The notes: generated by a model not told the origin, from the sequence alone. Shown: positions 28,416-37,860, counted from the stretch's first letter. The stretch: DNA of 64,000 bases from Thalassotalea crassostreae (GCF_001831495.1 NZ_CP017689.1:2046001-2110000); one strand, 5' to 3'. A program made the numbers and translations.

Positions 28416-30050
28416 ATGTCATTAAAATCCTATTTATTTTCTCTCATAGGGATCCTCATTGTCCTGTTGACCATTTCTCAGTTGACGTTATTAAACTGGA
28501 TGAAAACTAACTTTAGTTCTGAAGTTGCTCAACAAGCACTGCAAGTCTCTGAAAAAGTTTTAATGCTAGCAACGGAAAAGTTTGAGTCCGAAGATATTAA
28601 TATCCATATTGAATACGAAACTGACGACGGAACTGGACACAAACAGAAAATTATAACGACATCACAACTAGATAATATAGATAATATAGAGAATTTAGAC
28701 GCGACAAATAAGAACAATACGAACAGTAGTCACGCCAAGCATCAAGTAAAAGTCATCCCTGTTAATCCAAGGGAGCGAATGATCGTCAAAGAAGTAAACT
28801 CTGATACCATTGTTATTAATTCCAAACAAGTGGACTCTGACACCAGTATTTCTGATTCGACTCAACAAGCGCAATGGGTAGAGCAACAAAATCAAACTAA
28901 GGCGATAGTTATCAAAGAGTTTAGTGAGCTTGTTAGTGAGCTGCATGATCACGCGATTGAAGATTCAAATGTTCGTTTCGTTCGCGAAACCACTAATGTT
29001 AATGGCGAGCATTTACCTGCACATAGCAACTCTGTAACTCGAATATTGTCAACTGAACACCCTATTAATGCTTTAATCGACAAAATTTATGCGCTATTGG
29101 TCATCTGTTCTTTGATTGCTTTAGTGCTCGCTTATTGGTTATCTCACAAGTTTAGTAAACCGTTAAATGCTCTAACTGGTGGTTTCGCTACCTTAGCGAC
29201 CGGCGATTACTCTAAACCAGTTAAAGAACAAGGCGTCACTGAAATTAAATCAACCATCGGCTTGTTTAACCAAATGGTTAAACGCTTAGAGCAATTATCT
29301 GCTGCAGAAAAGAAAAACCAACAATTGCAACAATTAGCTGAGCTTGGCGAGGTATCAAAAGGTTTGGCACATGCTCTTAGAAATCCGATTCATACGATTG
29401 GACTAAACGTTGAACAACTGCAAGATCAAACGTTAACTGGACAACAAAAAGGTGCCGCTATTAAAACCATTAGTGCCAAAATTTCACATATTAATAAAAC
29501 CATTGACGCTCTATTGAAATTGACTCAAACCGGTTTAAGTCATGACCAGAAAGTGCCTATTTTGGCGGTTGTTCAGGACGTAGTTTTAGAGTGTAAAGCT
29601 GGCAATGACAAGCAGTTAGAATTTGCTATCAACGGTCCTAGCGATGCGATAGTCATTGGTAATGAGTCTGAAATACGCTCTATTTTGCATACATTGATAG
29701 TCAATGCAGTAGAAGCTAGTAACGCAAACGATGAAATTATTATCACCATTGACCCTGATAATTCAAACCTCAAGGTTTTAGTAGAAGACAGCGGTAATGG
29801 TTTAAACCCTGAAATCGCAACACAATTGTTCAATCCTCACGTAAGCGATAAATCTGAAGGAGCTGGCATGGGGCTTTATATTGCAAAAAGGTTGATCACG
29901 CTAAACTATAACGGCACCATCGAACTCAACAATAAATCCAATGAAGCTAATGGCTGTATCGCTATTGCCCAGTTTAAGTCGCAATTAAGCAGCAACAACC
30001 TAAGCAGTAACCAAGGCAATAAACAACAGCAGAGCACTGAACATGAATAA
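28416..30050 (+). CDS. Membrane sensor histidine kinase
   Basis: This 544-residue kinase has a first membrane helix at about 7-25, a periplasmic sensor region of roughly 195 residues, a second helix at about 224-242, a HAMP-like segment (KFSKPLNALTGGFATLATGDY), and a HisKA domain with phospho-acceptor His319 in HALRNPIHTIG. The ATPase motifs are LIVNAVEAS, VEDSGNGL and GAGMGLYIAKRLI. The sensor region matches no domain I know and is rich in charged and Asn/Asp residues (for example DNIDNIENLDATNKNN). It overlaps the regulator gene by 8 bases (ATGAATAA), so the pair is translationally coupled. The signal is unknown. Confidence 0.92.
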   Translation: MSLKSYLFSLIGILIVLLTISQLTLLNWMKTNFSSEVAQQALQVSEKVLMLATEKFESEDINIHIEYETDDGTGHKQKIITTSQLDNIDNIENLDATNKNNTNSSHAKHQVKVIPVNPRERMIVKEVNSDTIVINSKQVDSDTSISDSTQQAQWVEQQNQTKAIVIKEFSELVSELHDHAIEDSNVRFVRETTNVNGEHLPAHSNSVTRILSTEHPINALIDKIYALLVICSLIALVLAYWLSHKFSKPLNALTGGFATLATGDYSKPVKEQGVTEIKSTIGLFNQMVKRLEQLSAAEKKNQQLQQLAELGEVSKGLAHALRNPIHTIGLNVEQLQDQTLTGQQKGAAIKTISAKISHINKTIDALLKLTQTGLSHDQKVPILAVVQDVVLECKAGNDKQLEFAINGPSDAIVIGNESEIRSILHTLIVNAVEASNANDEIIITIDPDNSNLKVLVEDSGNGLNPEIATQLFNPHVSDKSEGAGMGLYIAKRLITLNYNGTIELNNKSNEANGCIAIAQFKSQLSSNNLSSNQGNKQQQSTEHE

Positions 30051-31416
30051 CCAAGATACTCTAGTCCTTGTTGTTGAAGACGATAAAGATCAACGCGTTT
30101 TAATCGAAAGTTTATTAACTGCATCACAGTTCAAAGTATTAACCGCTGACTGTGTAGAACAAGCAATTTTGTTGTTAAAAGAGCATGCCGTAGATGTTGT
30201 CTTTTCTGATTGGAAGCTCGGAAATCTTTCTGGCATAGATCTACTAAATTACGTTAAAAATCCAGATACCAAGAAACAAAGCGCTGAGTTAGGATTTGTT
30301 ATTGCTACCGCTCACGGCACAATTTCTCATGCAGTTAAAGCGTTGCACAAAGGCGCTGATGATTACATTGCGAAGCCTTTTCAACGACAAGAGCTATTAA
30401 TTACAATTGAAAAAGCGTTAACCGCAAAGCAATTGCGAGCACAAAATCATAGCTTAAACAATCAATTACAAGAGCAGCAGCAATTAATTGGTTTAGTCGG
30501 TAAAGCCAATTGCATGCAAAAAGTTTATGACCGTATTAAACGTGTTTCTGCAACCAACGCAACTGTGTTGATTAACGGGGAAACTGGTACGGGTAAAGAA
30601 CTTGCTGCGCGAGCACTACATCAATCATCGAATCGCAGTAATGAAGCTTTTATTGCAATAAATTGTGGAGCTATTGCTGAATCGATTGCAGAGGCTGAAT
30701 TGTTCGGCTCAGAAAAAGGCGCATTCACCGGTGCAACGTCTAAATTAGGAAAATTTGAGGCTGCTAATGGTGGCACAATTTTCTTAGATGAGATCGCGGA
30801 GTTAACCGCCAATGTGCAGGTTAAACTACTTCGCTTTTTACAAGAAGGCACTATAACCCGTTTAGGGAGCAACAATGAAATTCAATTGGACGTTAGAGTC
30901 ATCGCTGCAACTCATCGAGATCTAGAAAAAGAAGTAAGCAAGAACAATTTTCGTGAGGATTTATTTTACCGATTAAACATAGTCCCTTTAGTCATGCCAC
31001 CATTAAGAGAACGAAGTGAAGACATTCCAATCCTTTGTGATCACTTTATAACGTTGCACAGTAAGCGTCATGGTGTGGTGGTACCCAGTCTTAATAAAGA
31101 TATCTATCGAGCACTGCTAGATTACCATTGGCCAGGAAATGTGCGAGAGCTTTCTAACCGTATCGAGCGCTTAGTATTACTTAATGATGAAGAAGAACTT
31201 CTGAGCGCAATTCAAAACAGTGATTATGTTGCTGACGCGACAATTCCAGAATTTGATTTACCAAACGTAGGATTTAATTGGGACAATTTTGAACGTCATT
31301 GTCTGGCACAAGCATTAAACAAACATCATGGCAATAGAACGAAAGCAGCTAGTTACTTGCAAATGTCTTATAAAGCGTTCTTATATCGATTAGAAAAATA
31401 CAATTTAAATGGTTAG
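30043..31416 (+). CDS. Sigma-54-dependent response regulator (NtrC family)
   Basis: This 457-residue activator has three parts. The receiver domain carries phospho-acceptor Asp56 (FSDWKLG). The AAA+ domain has Walker A GETGTGKE at 179-186, the sigma-54 contact loop GAFTGA at 226-231 and the arginine-finger region FREDLFYRLNIVPL. The C-terminal Fis-type helix-turn-helix (GNRTKAASYLQMSYKAFLYRLEKY) binds DNA. It should activate a sigma-54 promoter, and one such candidate lies in the divergent region upstream of the secreted protein. It ends the operon begun by the kinase. It is not NtrC itself, since no glnA or glnL is nearby. Confidence 0.94.
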   Translation: MNNQDTLVLVVEDDKDQRVLIESLLTASQFKVLTADCVEQAILLLKEHAVDVVFSDWKLGNLSGIDLLNYVKNPDTKKQSAELGFVIATAHGTISHAVKALHKGADDYIAKPFQRQELLITIEKALTAKQLRAQNHSLNNQLQEQQQLIGLVGKANCMQKVYDRIKRVSATNATVLINGETGTGKELAARALHQSSNRSNEAFIAINCGAIAESIAEAELFGSEKGAFTGATSKLGKFEAANGGTIFLDEIAELTANVQVKLLRFLQEGTITRLGSNNEIQLDVRVIAATHRDLEKEVSKNNFREDLFYRLNIVPLVMPPLRERSEDIPILCDHFITLHSKRHGVVVPSLNKDIYRALLDYHWPGNVRELSNRIERLVLLNDEEELLSAIQNSDYVADATIPEFDLPNVGFNWDNFERHCLAQALNKHHGNRTKAASYLQMSYKAFLYRLEKYNLNG

Positions 31417-31628
31417 TTTTTTACTTTATAAAAGAGATCCCAAATAAATTAGAGATCAAATACTAAACAATGACTTAGCGAAAACAAAGCTATTACATTG
31501 TTGTGTTTTTGCTTCTCTGATTGTGGTCTATCAGCCTACAACCGCCGACAATTCTGGCTCCAAACCTAGCATTACCGCAGATTTGAACTAGAATTATAAA
31601 ACGATTAATTCGTTTATAGGAGGACATT

Positions 31629-31835
31629 ATGGGTTCCATTTGGGACAACCATGCTTCATATTTGGCCAAGCTGTTAGACACCAATGATGAACTTCAAGCA
31701 CACTTATTTTTAGAACAATTAATGCTATTTCCTGTCGATATTCAAGACAAGATCATTAATGAGATTTCTAATCTACCTAAGTGCAATGTTGAAGACATTT
31801 CACAAATCATAGGATTCTACGCTTCTCGGGCCTAA
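31629..31835 (+). CDS. Small protein of unknown function (68 residues)
   Basis: This short gene has a very strong ribosome-binding site (TAGGAGGACATT before ATG), which is the best reason to believe it is translated. The product, starting MGSIWDNHASYLAKLLD, is predicted helical, with LEQLMLFPVDIQDKII in the centre and a hydrophobic end. It has no signal peptide or membrane segment. It is alone between the sigma-54 regulator and uvrB, with which it converges. I do not recognise the family. Confidence 0.72.
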   Translation: MGSIWDNHASYLAKLLDTNDELQAHLFLEQLMLFPVDIQDKIINEISNLPKCNVEDISQIIGFYASRA

Positions 31836-31845
31836 TTACTCGCCG

Positions 31846-33849
31846 CTAAGTTTTTAACTGTAAGTCTCTTAACTTAGCAATTTCATCACGTGTCGCAGCC
31901 GCTTTTTCAAACTCAAGATTACGAGCATGTTCAAACATCTCGTTTTCTAGGCTTGCGACCTTTTTATCTATTTCTGCGGTTGTCATTTCAACTTTATCAG
32001 CAATAGGCTCTGCGACACCTAACCCTGCAGCTTTGTCGGTAATTCCTGAGCCAACGCCCATTACATCGCGTATTTTCTTAACAAGGCCTTTTGGCTCAAT
32101 GTTATGTTTAACGTTAAATTCATGTTGTTTCGCTCGGCGTCGCACAGTCTCATCAATTGCTTTTTTCATCGAACCGGTAATACGGTCAGCATATAAAATT
32201 GCTTTACCATCTAAGTTACGAGCGGCACGACCAATGGTTTGGATTAATGAACGTTCTGAACGCAAGAAACCTTCTTTATCAGCATCCAAAATTGCGACCA
32301 ACGAAACTTCTGGTAAATCTAATCCTTCTCGCAACAAGTTAATACCGATCAGAACATCAAATTTGCCTAAACGTAAATCGCGAATGATCTCCATACGCTC
32401 AACCGTATCGACATCGGAATGCAAATAACGTGTCGCTACGCCATGTTCAGTTAAGTATTCGCTTAAATCTTCCGCCATACGCTTGGTAAGCGTCGTTGCT
32501 AATACTCGTTCATTGCGTTCAACTCGAACACGTATTTCAGATAATAAATCATCCACTTGCGTTTCAACTGGGCGTACTTCAATTTCAGGATCAAGTAATC
32601 CTGTGGGCCTTACAACTTGTTCAGCCACTTCGCCATCGGATTTATCTATCTCATAAACACTTGGTGTTGCAGATACATAGATAGTTTGTGGCGATATTGC
32701 AGTAAATTCTTCAAATTTCATCGGCCTGTTATCAAGCGCTGATGGTAAACGGAAACCGTATTCTACTAAATTTTCTTTACGTGATCGGTCACCTTTATAC
32801 ATCGCGCCTATCTGCGGCACGGTAACATGCGACTCATCAAGTATGAGTAATCCATCGTCAGGTAAATAATCAAATAATGTTGGTGGTGCTTCGCCCTCGC
32901 CTCTGCCTGATAGATAACGAGAGTAGTTTTCGATACCAGAGCAATACCCTAGCTCTGTCATCATTTCTATATCAAACTGCGTACGTTGTACGATACGTTG
33001 CTCTTCAACTAAACGATTGTTTTCTTTTAGTTGGGTTGCACGTTCTTTTAGTTCAACTTTGATGTTTTCAACTGCCGCTAGAATCTTTTCTCTAGGCGTT
33101 GCATAGTGCGTTTTAGGGTAAATCGTTACCCTTGGAAGAATACGCTCTACTTGTCCAGTCAATGGATCAAATTGGCTGATACGTTCTAATTCTTCATCAA
33201 ATAATTCCACTCGAATGGCAAACTTATCCGATTCCGCAGGAAAGATATCTATCACATCACCACGTACACGATAGGTAGCACGTTGAAATGCGACATCATT
33301 ACGAGTGTATTGCAACTCTGCTAATCGACGTAGAATATCGCGCTGATTAATGATGTCGCCTTGTCTTAAATGCAGCATCATCTTTAAATAGGAATCAGGA
33401 TCACCTAACCCGTAGATAGCCGAAACAGACGCAATAATAATAACATCTCTACGTTCCATCAGCGCCTTGGTCGCTGATAGTCGCATTTGTTCGATATGAT
33501 CGTTTATTGATGCATCTTTCTCAATAAACGTATCTGTCGTTGGAACGTAGGCTTCTGGCTGGTAATAATCATAGTAAGAAACGAAGTATTCTACCGCGTT
33601 ATTTGGGAAGAACTCTTGCATCTCACCATATAGCTGCGCCGCAAGTGTTTTATTCGGCGCTAGAATCATGGTCGGTCGATTTTGAGTCGCGATGACGTTA
33701 GCAATGGTAAAAGTTTTACCTGATCCTGTTACACCTAACAATGTTTGATGTGCTAGACCTGCATTTAAACCATCAAGTAATTGCGCGATAGCGGTCGGCT
33801 GATCGCCACTTGGTTTATAATCTGAAACTAACTCTAAATCTTTACTCAT
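31846..33849 (-). CDS. uvrB: Excinuclease ABC subunit UvrB
   Basis: This 667-residue helicase-like subunit verifies damage and loads UvrC in nucleotide excision repair. Walker A is GVTGSGKT near residue 40. The beta-hairpin region [12 protein letters not shown] lies near 92. Motif VI is in [13 protein letters not shown], and the C-terminal UVR coiled-coil that contacts UvrC ends the protein ([21 protein letters not shown]). Its ATG overlaps the end of the upstream MATE gene by 8 bases (ATGAGTAA). I found no proper LexA box in front of it, although uvrB is SOS-regulated in E. coli. Confidence 0.97.
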   Translation of the reverse strand: MSKDLELVSDYKPSGDQPTAIAQLLDGLNAGLAHQTLLGVTGSGKTFTIANVIATQNRPTMILAPNKTLAAQLYGEMQEFFPNNAVEYFVSYYDYYQPEAYVPTTDTFIEKDASINDHIEQMRLSATKALMERRDVIIIASVSAIYGLGDPDSYLKMMLHLRQGDIINQRDILRRLAELQYTRNDVAFQRATYRVRGDVIDIFPAESDKFAIRVELFDEELERISQFDPLTGQVERILPRVTIYPKTHYATPREKILAAVENIKVELKERATQLKENNRLVEEQRIVQRTQFDIEMMTELGYCSGIENYSRYLSGRGEGEAPPTLFDYLPDDGLLILDESHVTVPQIGAMYKGDRSRKENLVEYGFRLPSALDNRPMKFEEFTAISPQTIYVSATPSVYEIDKSDGEVAEQVVRPTGLLDPEIEVRPVETQVDDLLSEIRVRVERNERVLATTLTKRMAEDLSEYLTEHGVATRYLHSDVDTVERMEIIRDLRLGKFDVLIGINLLREGLDLPEVSLVAILDADKEGFLRSERSLIQTIGRAARNLDGKAILYADRITGSMKKAIDETVRRRAKQHEFNVKHNIEPKGLVKKIRDVMGVGSGITDKAAGLGVAEPIADKVEMTTAEIDKKVASLENEMFEHARNLEFEKAAATRDEIAKLRDLQLKT

Positions 33850-35224
33850 TATGACTCTTTTGCAATTTCAATAAGCTTTTGTCTTTAAACTGTTTAATAA
33901 ACAAGTAATACGACACTACTGCCATACCTAAGTTACCCAATACAGCGCCAACAAAGAAGCCTTCAATATCAAATAACTTACTGCCTAGATAAGCTAACGG
34001 TACGTAAAATACGAACAATCTGAGAACACTCAACACTAACGCTATCATTGGTTTATGCAATGCATTGAATGAAGAGTTCGTTAAAATAATAACACCTTGC
34101 AGACCATAACCTAACGGTAAAATCCACATAAACAAGGTGATTAAATCTGCTACGCTTTGCTCTTTTGAAAACACTGAAGCAATAAACGGTGCGAGTAACA
34201 TCAATACCGCGTATATGCCTATTTGCCAAAGCATGACAAACTTAACCGATACACGATACGCTGACTCTACTCTATCAAGTTTATTCGCCCCTAAATTTTG
34301 GCTGATAAACGGCGGTAATGTCATCGACATCGCTAACACCACTAAGCAAGCGATAGATTCTATTCTTGAACCAACACCAAAAGCAGCAACCGCTGATTCA
34401 CCATAGGTTGCAGCAATAGCCGTCATAATCGCTGCTGCAATCGGTGTAAGCATATTAGCACCAGCCGCTGGTAATCCGATTTTAAGGATTTTAGCACTCG
34501 ATTCTTTAATAACATTAAACGCTGGTAACGTTATGTGAATAAGGTTTCGTTGAAAACCTAGAATGTAGGTGATATAAGCTAAACCAAATCCCCAAGAAAC
34601 TACTGTTGCAAGCGCCGCCCCTTGTATACCCATCGCTGGAACTGGTCCAAAACCAAAGATAAAAATAGGATCTAATATAGCGTTGATCAAACCTGCACTG
34701 CCCATCACGATACTTGGCGTGTGAGTATCACCGGATGCTCTCAAGATTGCGTTACCAATCATTGGCGCAACTAAGCCAACGCTACCAAGAAACCATAAAT
34801 CCATATAGTCATGTATTAAACCAAGCAGGCTCGGCTTTGCGCCTAACAATAAAAATATTTCGTCGGAATAAATATAACCAACGAAAGATAATAAAATAAC
34901 AATGACGGAGGTAATAATAAGGGCGACGGTAGCAATATCTCTTGCCTCGTCATCATTACCTGTACCTAAGGTTTTCGCGATGACAGCAGACGTTCCGATA
35001 CCTAAGCCAATTGATAGGCTTATTACGGTAAATGTGATCGGAAAAGTAAAACTAATGGCAGCTAACGGTTGAGTACCTAGTAAACCAACAAAAAACGTAT
35101 CGATTAAATTAAATGTCATTAATAAAACCATGCCAAATATCATTGGAATGGTCATATCTTTTAACGTCGAATTTACCGGATCATTAAGTAAGTCTTTTTT
35201 TGTCCGATTATTTGTTTTTGTCAT
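33842..35224 (-). CDS. MATE-family multidrug efflux transporter
   Basis: This 460-residue inner-membrane transporter belongs to the MatE group, exporting drugs or metabolites by sodium or proton exchange. Two repeated six-helix halves are recognisable ([23 protein letters not shown] near residue 26 and [20 protein letters not shown] near 245). I chose the ATG at 35224 ([15 protein letters not shown]); an ATG at 35239 would add five residues, and neither has a clear ribosome-binding site. Its stop overlaps the uvrB start, so the two genes share a transcript. Substrate unknown. Confidence 0.9.
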   Translation of the reverse strand: MTKTNNRTKKDLLNDPVNSTLKDMTIPMIFGMVLLMTFNLIDTFFVGLLGTQPLAAISFTFPITFTVISLSIGLGIGTSAVIAKTLGTGNDDEARDIATVALIITSVIVILLSFVGYIYSDEIFLLLGAKPSLLGLIHDYMDLWFLGSVGLVAPMIGNAILRASGDTHTPSIVMGSAGLINAILDPIFIFGFGPVPAMGIQGAALATVVSWGFGLAYITYILGFQRNLIHITLPAFNVIKESSAKILKIGLPAAGANMLTPIAAAIMTAIAATYGESAVAAFGVGSRIESIACLVVLAMSMTLPPFISQNLGANKLDRVESAYRVSVKFVMLWQIGIYAVLMLLAPFIASVFSKEQSVADLITLFMWILPLGYGLQGVIILTNSSFNALHKPMIALVLSVLRLFVFYVPLAYLGSKLFDIEGFFVGAVLGNLGMAVVSYYLFIKQFKDKSLLKLQKSHNE

Positions 35225-35239
35225 GAAAACGAGGTGCAT

Positions 35240-35693
35240 TAAATAAAGAAAGTCGTCTATTGTAAAATATAGTCACAAAAGTCGCTAATTAAATATTTAA
35301 TAATTAACGAAATAATTAGATGGTTTGTATTTTTCTTAAAATCACAAAATTAATACACAGACAAACATAATTCTTACAAGCTGAACATAAAACAGTCAAT
35401 ATCAGTTAAAAAACAACCCAAAAACGATAACCTGTTGTTTTAAAACATAATTACAATACACCACCTAATTAGACGAAAAGCCATTTATTAACAAAATCAA
35501 GGCTGTACAATTGGTTTACACTTCCATCAACATAGTTATCCACAAAAACAGTGGATAACTTTTTATCGTTTAAAAGATGTACTCCCCTTTATTTAAGCAA
35601 AATTTATTTCTTATTTAACCGTCTAAAAGCCATACTATTTGTATGCAAAACAAGCAATTGACACCTTGATCCAATTTATTATCATTTTTCCTG
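35240..35693. other. AT-rich intergenic region upstream of the tRNA-Asn array
   Basis: About 450 bases with no gene and low GC. The one structured feature is the hairpin with a DnaA-box match at 35534-35564. The upstream end presumably holds the MATE-uvrB promoter, but I see no strong -35/-10 pair there. Confidence 0.6.
35534..35564. repeat. Perfect inverted repeat containing a DnaA-box match
   Basis: AGTTATCCAC (35534-35543) and GTGGATAACT (35551-35560) are perfect inverted arms around a 7-base loop, followed by a T run. TTATCCACA at 35536-35544 is an exact DnaA-box consensus; the opposite arm gives TTATCCACT. It could also fold as a terminator. Confidence 0.6.
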
Positions 35694-35722
35694 TTGACAG
35701 TGCCGAATTAGATAGCTAATAT
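35694..35722 (+). promoter_or_regulatory. Strong sigma-70 promoter of the tRNA-Asn array
   Basis: TTGACA (35694-35699), 17-base spacer, TAATAT (35717-35722), then the GC-rich discriminator TCCGCCCC, typical of stable-RNA promoters under stringent control. The first tRNA begins 31 bases after the -10. Confidence 0.88.
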
Positions 35723-35753
35723 TCCGCCCCGATAAGCAATTGCTTACGATTAT

Positions 35754-35829
35754 TCCTCAATAGCTCAGTTGGTAGAGCAACGGACTGTTAATCCGTTTGT
35801 CCCTGGTTCAAGTCCAGGTTGAGGAGCCA
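35754..35829 (+). tRNA. tRNA-Asn (anticodon GTT), copy 1
   Basis: This 76-base tRNA has acceptor arms TCCTCAA/TTGAGGA, a D arm AGCTCAGTTGGTAGAGC, anticodon GTT inside GGACTGTTAATCC, a T arm CCTGGTTCAAGTCCAGG and an encoded CCA end. It is identical to copies 2-4. Confidence 0.97.
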
Positions 35830-35870
35830 AATATTTAGTGATGGTTAATATAACGGTCACTCGATTTTAC

Positions 35871-35945
35871 AAACGACAGTCCGAGCGGACTGGCAAATGT
35901 TAAAATCAGCGTTTCTCCCTAGTTTAATTCTAGGTTGAGGAGCCA
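35871..35945 (+). pseudogene. Decayed tRNA-Asn copy
   Basis: The 3' half is recognisable: TCCCTAGTTTAATTCTAGGTTGAGGAGCCA-type sequence keeps the acceptor 3' strand and CCA. The D arm and anticodon arm are scrambled. The T stem has changed on both sides (CCTAG/CTAGG for CCTGG/CCAGG), so pairing is kept. It lies about 116 bases after copy 1 with the same flanking spacer, as expected for a duplicated unit. Confidence 0.75.
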
Positions 35946-36028
35946 AATATTTAGTGATGGTTAAATTGACCGTTACATGATTTACAAAGCACTCAAATAA
36001 GACTTAGTTAAATCAAAGAAAGAACAAT

Positions 36029-36104
36029 TCCTCAATAGCTCAGTTGGTAGAGCAACGGACTGTTAATCCGTTTGTCCCTGGTTCAAGTCCAGGTTGAGGA
36101 GCCA
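36029..36104 (+). tRNA. tRNA-Asn (anticodon GTT), copy 2
   Basis: Identical in all 76 bases to copy 1, with anticodon GTT and encoded CCA. It starts the clean tandem part of the array (114-base period). Confidence 0.97.
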
Positions 36105-36142
36105 CATTAAAAGTAGCTAATAATACTACTTAAAAAAATTAT

Positions 36143-36218
36143 TCCTCAATAGCTCAGTTGGTAGAGCAACGGACTGTTAATCCGTTTGTCCCTGGTTCAA
36201 GTCCAGGTTGAGGAGCCA
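36143..36218 (+). tRNA. tRNA-Asn (anticodon GTT), copy 3
   Basis: Identical to copy 1. It starts exactly 114 bases after copy 2, and the 38-base spacer is repeated unchanged before copy 4. Confidence 0.97.
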
Positions 36219-36256
36219 CATTAAAAGTAGCTAATAATACTACTTAAAAAAATTAT

Positions 36257-36332
36257 TCCTCAATAGCTCAGTTGGTAGAGCAACGGACTGTTAATCCGTT
36301 TGTCCCTGGTTCAAGTCCAGGTTGAGGAGCCA
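36257..36332 (+). tRNA. tRNA-Asn (anticodon GTT), copy 4
   Basis: Identical to copy 1 and exactly 114 bases after copy 3. It is the last intact copy before a second decayed copy and the array terminator. Confidence 0.97.
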
Positions 36333-36360
36333 CATTAAAGTGCGTTTTATATTAATCGTT

Positions 36361-36428
36361 GCAATACAACGGACTGACTGATGTAAAATAGCCGTTTCTC
36401 CCTAGTTTAATCCTAGGTTGAGGAGCCA
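36361..36428 (+). pseudogene. Second decayed tRNA-Asn copy
   Basis: It keeps CAACGGACTG from the anticodon arm, a T arm with compensated stem (CCTAG/CTAGG) and the acceptor end GAGGAGCCA. It lacks a usable D arm, anticodon loop and 5' acceptor strand. Its changes resemble those of the copy at 35871, so the two may descend from one decayed unit. Confidence 0.7.
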
Positions 36429-36434
36429 AATAAG

Positions 36435-36463
36435 AAAAGCCCGCTAACTAGCGGGCTTTTTTT
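36435..36463 (+). terminator. Terminator of the tRNA-Asn array
   Basis: AAAGCCCGCTA / TAGCGGGCTTT with a very short loop and seven T residues, directly after the last tRNA remnant. Confidence 0.92.
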
Positions 36464-36517
36464 GTCCTAAATAAAGAGAACCTTAATGGCTGCTTTGTGC
36501 CAAAAGCGGAAGTAGAG

Positions 36518-36970
36518 TTATTTATCATCTCGTATAAAACATAATACTTCAGGAGGTTGAACAGTTTCATACTGTCCGTTGGAATATACTTCAACTGGAC
36601 TGTGTTGAGCACAATATCCAGAATCATTCCTTTTTACTTTCAAAGTAAGCTTTTTCCCTTTATCGCCAATCAATAGATTAAACTCACTTTCACTGAGAGG
36701 TTGCAACTCAAACTTTCCAGTATCAGTCGTAACATGATTGGTAGATACTATTTTTCCTTGAGTAATATACCACCTGATACCGCATACACTATTAATTTCG
36801 AATGTAGTGGGGTTTTTCGTTTCAGGAAAAGTTTTATTCAATGATTCCTTACAGTCTGTTATCCATTTTCCTTGGAACCATGAAATATCGCTGGAATGTG
36901 CATTTGTAGCAAGGAGCGTCAGTAGTAATGCTAATTGATACTTAATAAATCCATTCATTGTGCCAACCAT
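36518..36970 (-). CDS. Exported protein of unknown function
   Basis: This 150-residue protein has a predicted signal peptide (hydrophobic YQLALLLTLLATNAHSS). The mature domain has four or more cysteines (WITDCKESL, SVCGIRWY, GYCAQHSP, VLCFIRDD), suggesting two disulphides in the periplasm. Two in-frame ATGs (36970 and 36958) are possible; the second gives the more typical signal peptide MNGFIKYQ. I do not recognise the family. Together with the next two genes it forms a row of small exported proteins, each preceded by a related 15-base motif. Confidence 0.7.
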   Translation of the reverse strand: MVGTMNGFIKYQLALLLTLLATNAHSSDISWFQGKWITDCKESLNKTFPETKNPTTFEINSVCGIRWYITQGKIVSTNHVTTDTGKFELQPLSESEFNLLIGDKGKKLTLKVKRNDSGYCAQHSPVEVYSNGQYETVQPPEVLCFIRDDK

Positions 36971-36978
36971 GTATTAAT

Positions 36979-36993
36979 TTCCGCTTATCGCTC
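36979..36993 (-). repeat. Shared upstream motif, copy 1 of 3
   Basis: Plus-strand TTCCGCTTATCGCTC, that is GAGCGATAAGCGGAA on the coding strand, just before the 36518-36970 gene. Related copies precede the next two genes. Confidence 0.65.
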
Positions 36994-37054
36994 TTTATAG
37001 CCGTTAGGTAATTGATTTAACTTACTTTAGTTAGCAAAAAGACGCAAACGATTA

Positions 37055-37831
37055 CTAACTTTCCTTATTGCTAACTATTTCACAGGTAGCGCCACGAAAA
37101 ACAATTGGAGAGCATGTCCATTTGGGAGAGTATGCTATCCATTGGATATTTTCACCTTCATAACCAAAAGCAATAGATGGCACTTTATATAGTAAACCCT
37201 TGCCTATATAAGCAGTTCCCTTGTTCTCAACTTCTGACACTCGCTCTTCTGGCAATTCATCTAAAAACTTTCTTAAATTATTGTTTTTGCTTAATGTTAA
37301 TGGAAAGTTTTCTCTTGCTTTTCGAATTGAATAATCATCATGTAAAATAAATGGAGATGCTATTACCACTAGGGGAATACCAATGTAGATATCTAAGATG
37401 TTTGGAGTGTGTTTACTTTTATAATGTCCATTATCAGAAATTGATTCTTGCCAATGTGCTGAGTTAGATTTTTTTATGTTTTTGGTTTTATTGGTTAAAC
37501 AAGAATCTACATCAATGCCTGGATTAAATGGGAAGTGTGTACAAGACGTTAGCTCAGGTACTGTGGCTTCTTTTCGTGTAGTCAACTCAGAAACCGATAC
37601 TACCTTTTCATTCTCCCATAAGATTTCTAGGTATTTGTCGTATGGCTTAACATGATAAGATGCATAATAATAATTTACCTTATTGACCGTAAAAGTCATA
37701 GCATATAATTCGTTTTCTCTCAGTTCTATAGGCTTAGAATTGCCAACAGATTCTAATTCATTTACATCTAAGCTAGCACTGCATCCAGTAAGACAAAAAG
37801 CTAAAAATAAAACGATTTTGTATAGTTTCAT
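37055..37831 (-). CDS. Predicted lipoprotein of unknown function
   Basis: This 258-residue protein has a textbook lipoprotein signal, FLAFCLTGC, with Cys17 as the lipidated residue. The ATG at 37831 was chosen because it places the signal at the N terminus; the frame runs open 21 codons further upstream, but those would bury it. A hydrophobic stretch at about residues 150-170 (LDIYIGIPLVVIASPFIL) may be a membrane helix. Four cysteines lie in the mature part (TSCTHFP, DSCLT, WTCSP, ATCEI). No family recognised. Confidence 0.72.
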   Translation of the reverse strand: MKLYKIVLFLAFCLTGCSASLDVNELESVGNSKPIELRENELYAMTFTVNKVNYYYASYHVKPYDKYLEILWENEKVVSVSELTTRKEATVPELTSCTHFPFNPGIDVDSCLTNKTKNIKKSNSAHWQESISDNGHYKSKHTPNILDIYIGIPLVVIASPFILHDDYSIRKARENFPLTLSKNNNLRKFLDELPEERVSEVENKGTAYIGKGLLYKVPSIAFGYEGENIQWIAYSPKWTCSPIVFRGATCEIVSNKES

Positions 37832-37845
37832 AGTTAAATTCTTTC

Positions 37846-37860
37846 TTCCGTTTATCGCTC
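37846..37860 (-). repeat. Shared upstream motif, copy 2 of 3
   Basis: Plus-strand TTCCGTTTATCGCTC, one change from copy 1, lying 15-29 bases before the ATG of the 37055-37831 lipoprotein gene. Confidence 0.65.

Noticed and set aside
33890..33905. CTGTTTAATAAACAAG in the MATE gene ahead of uvrB, as a LexA box
   Set aside because: The right half reads CAAG in place of ACAG, and the symmetry is that of an odd 13-base palindrome, so it does not fit CTG-N10-CAG. It also codes for transporter sequence.
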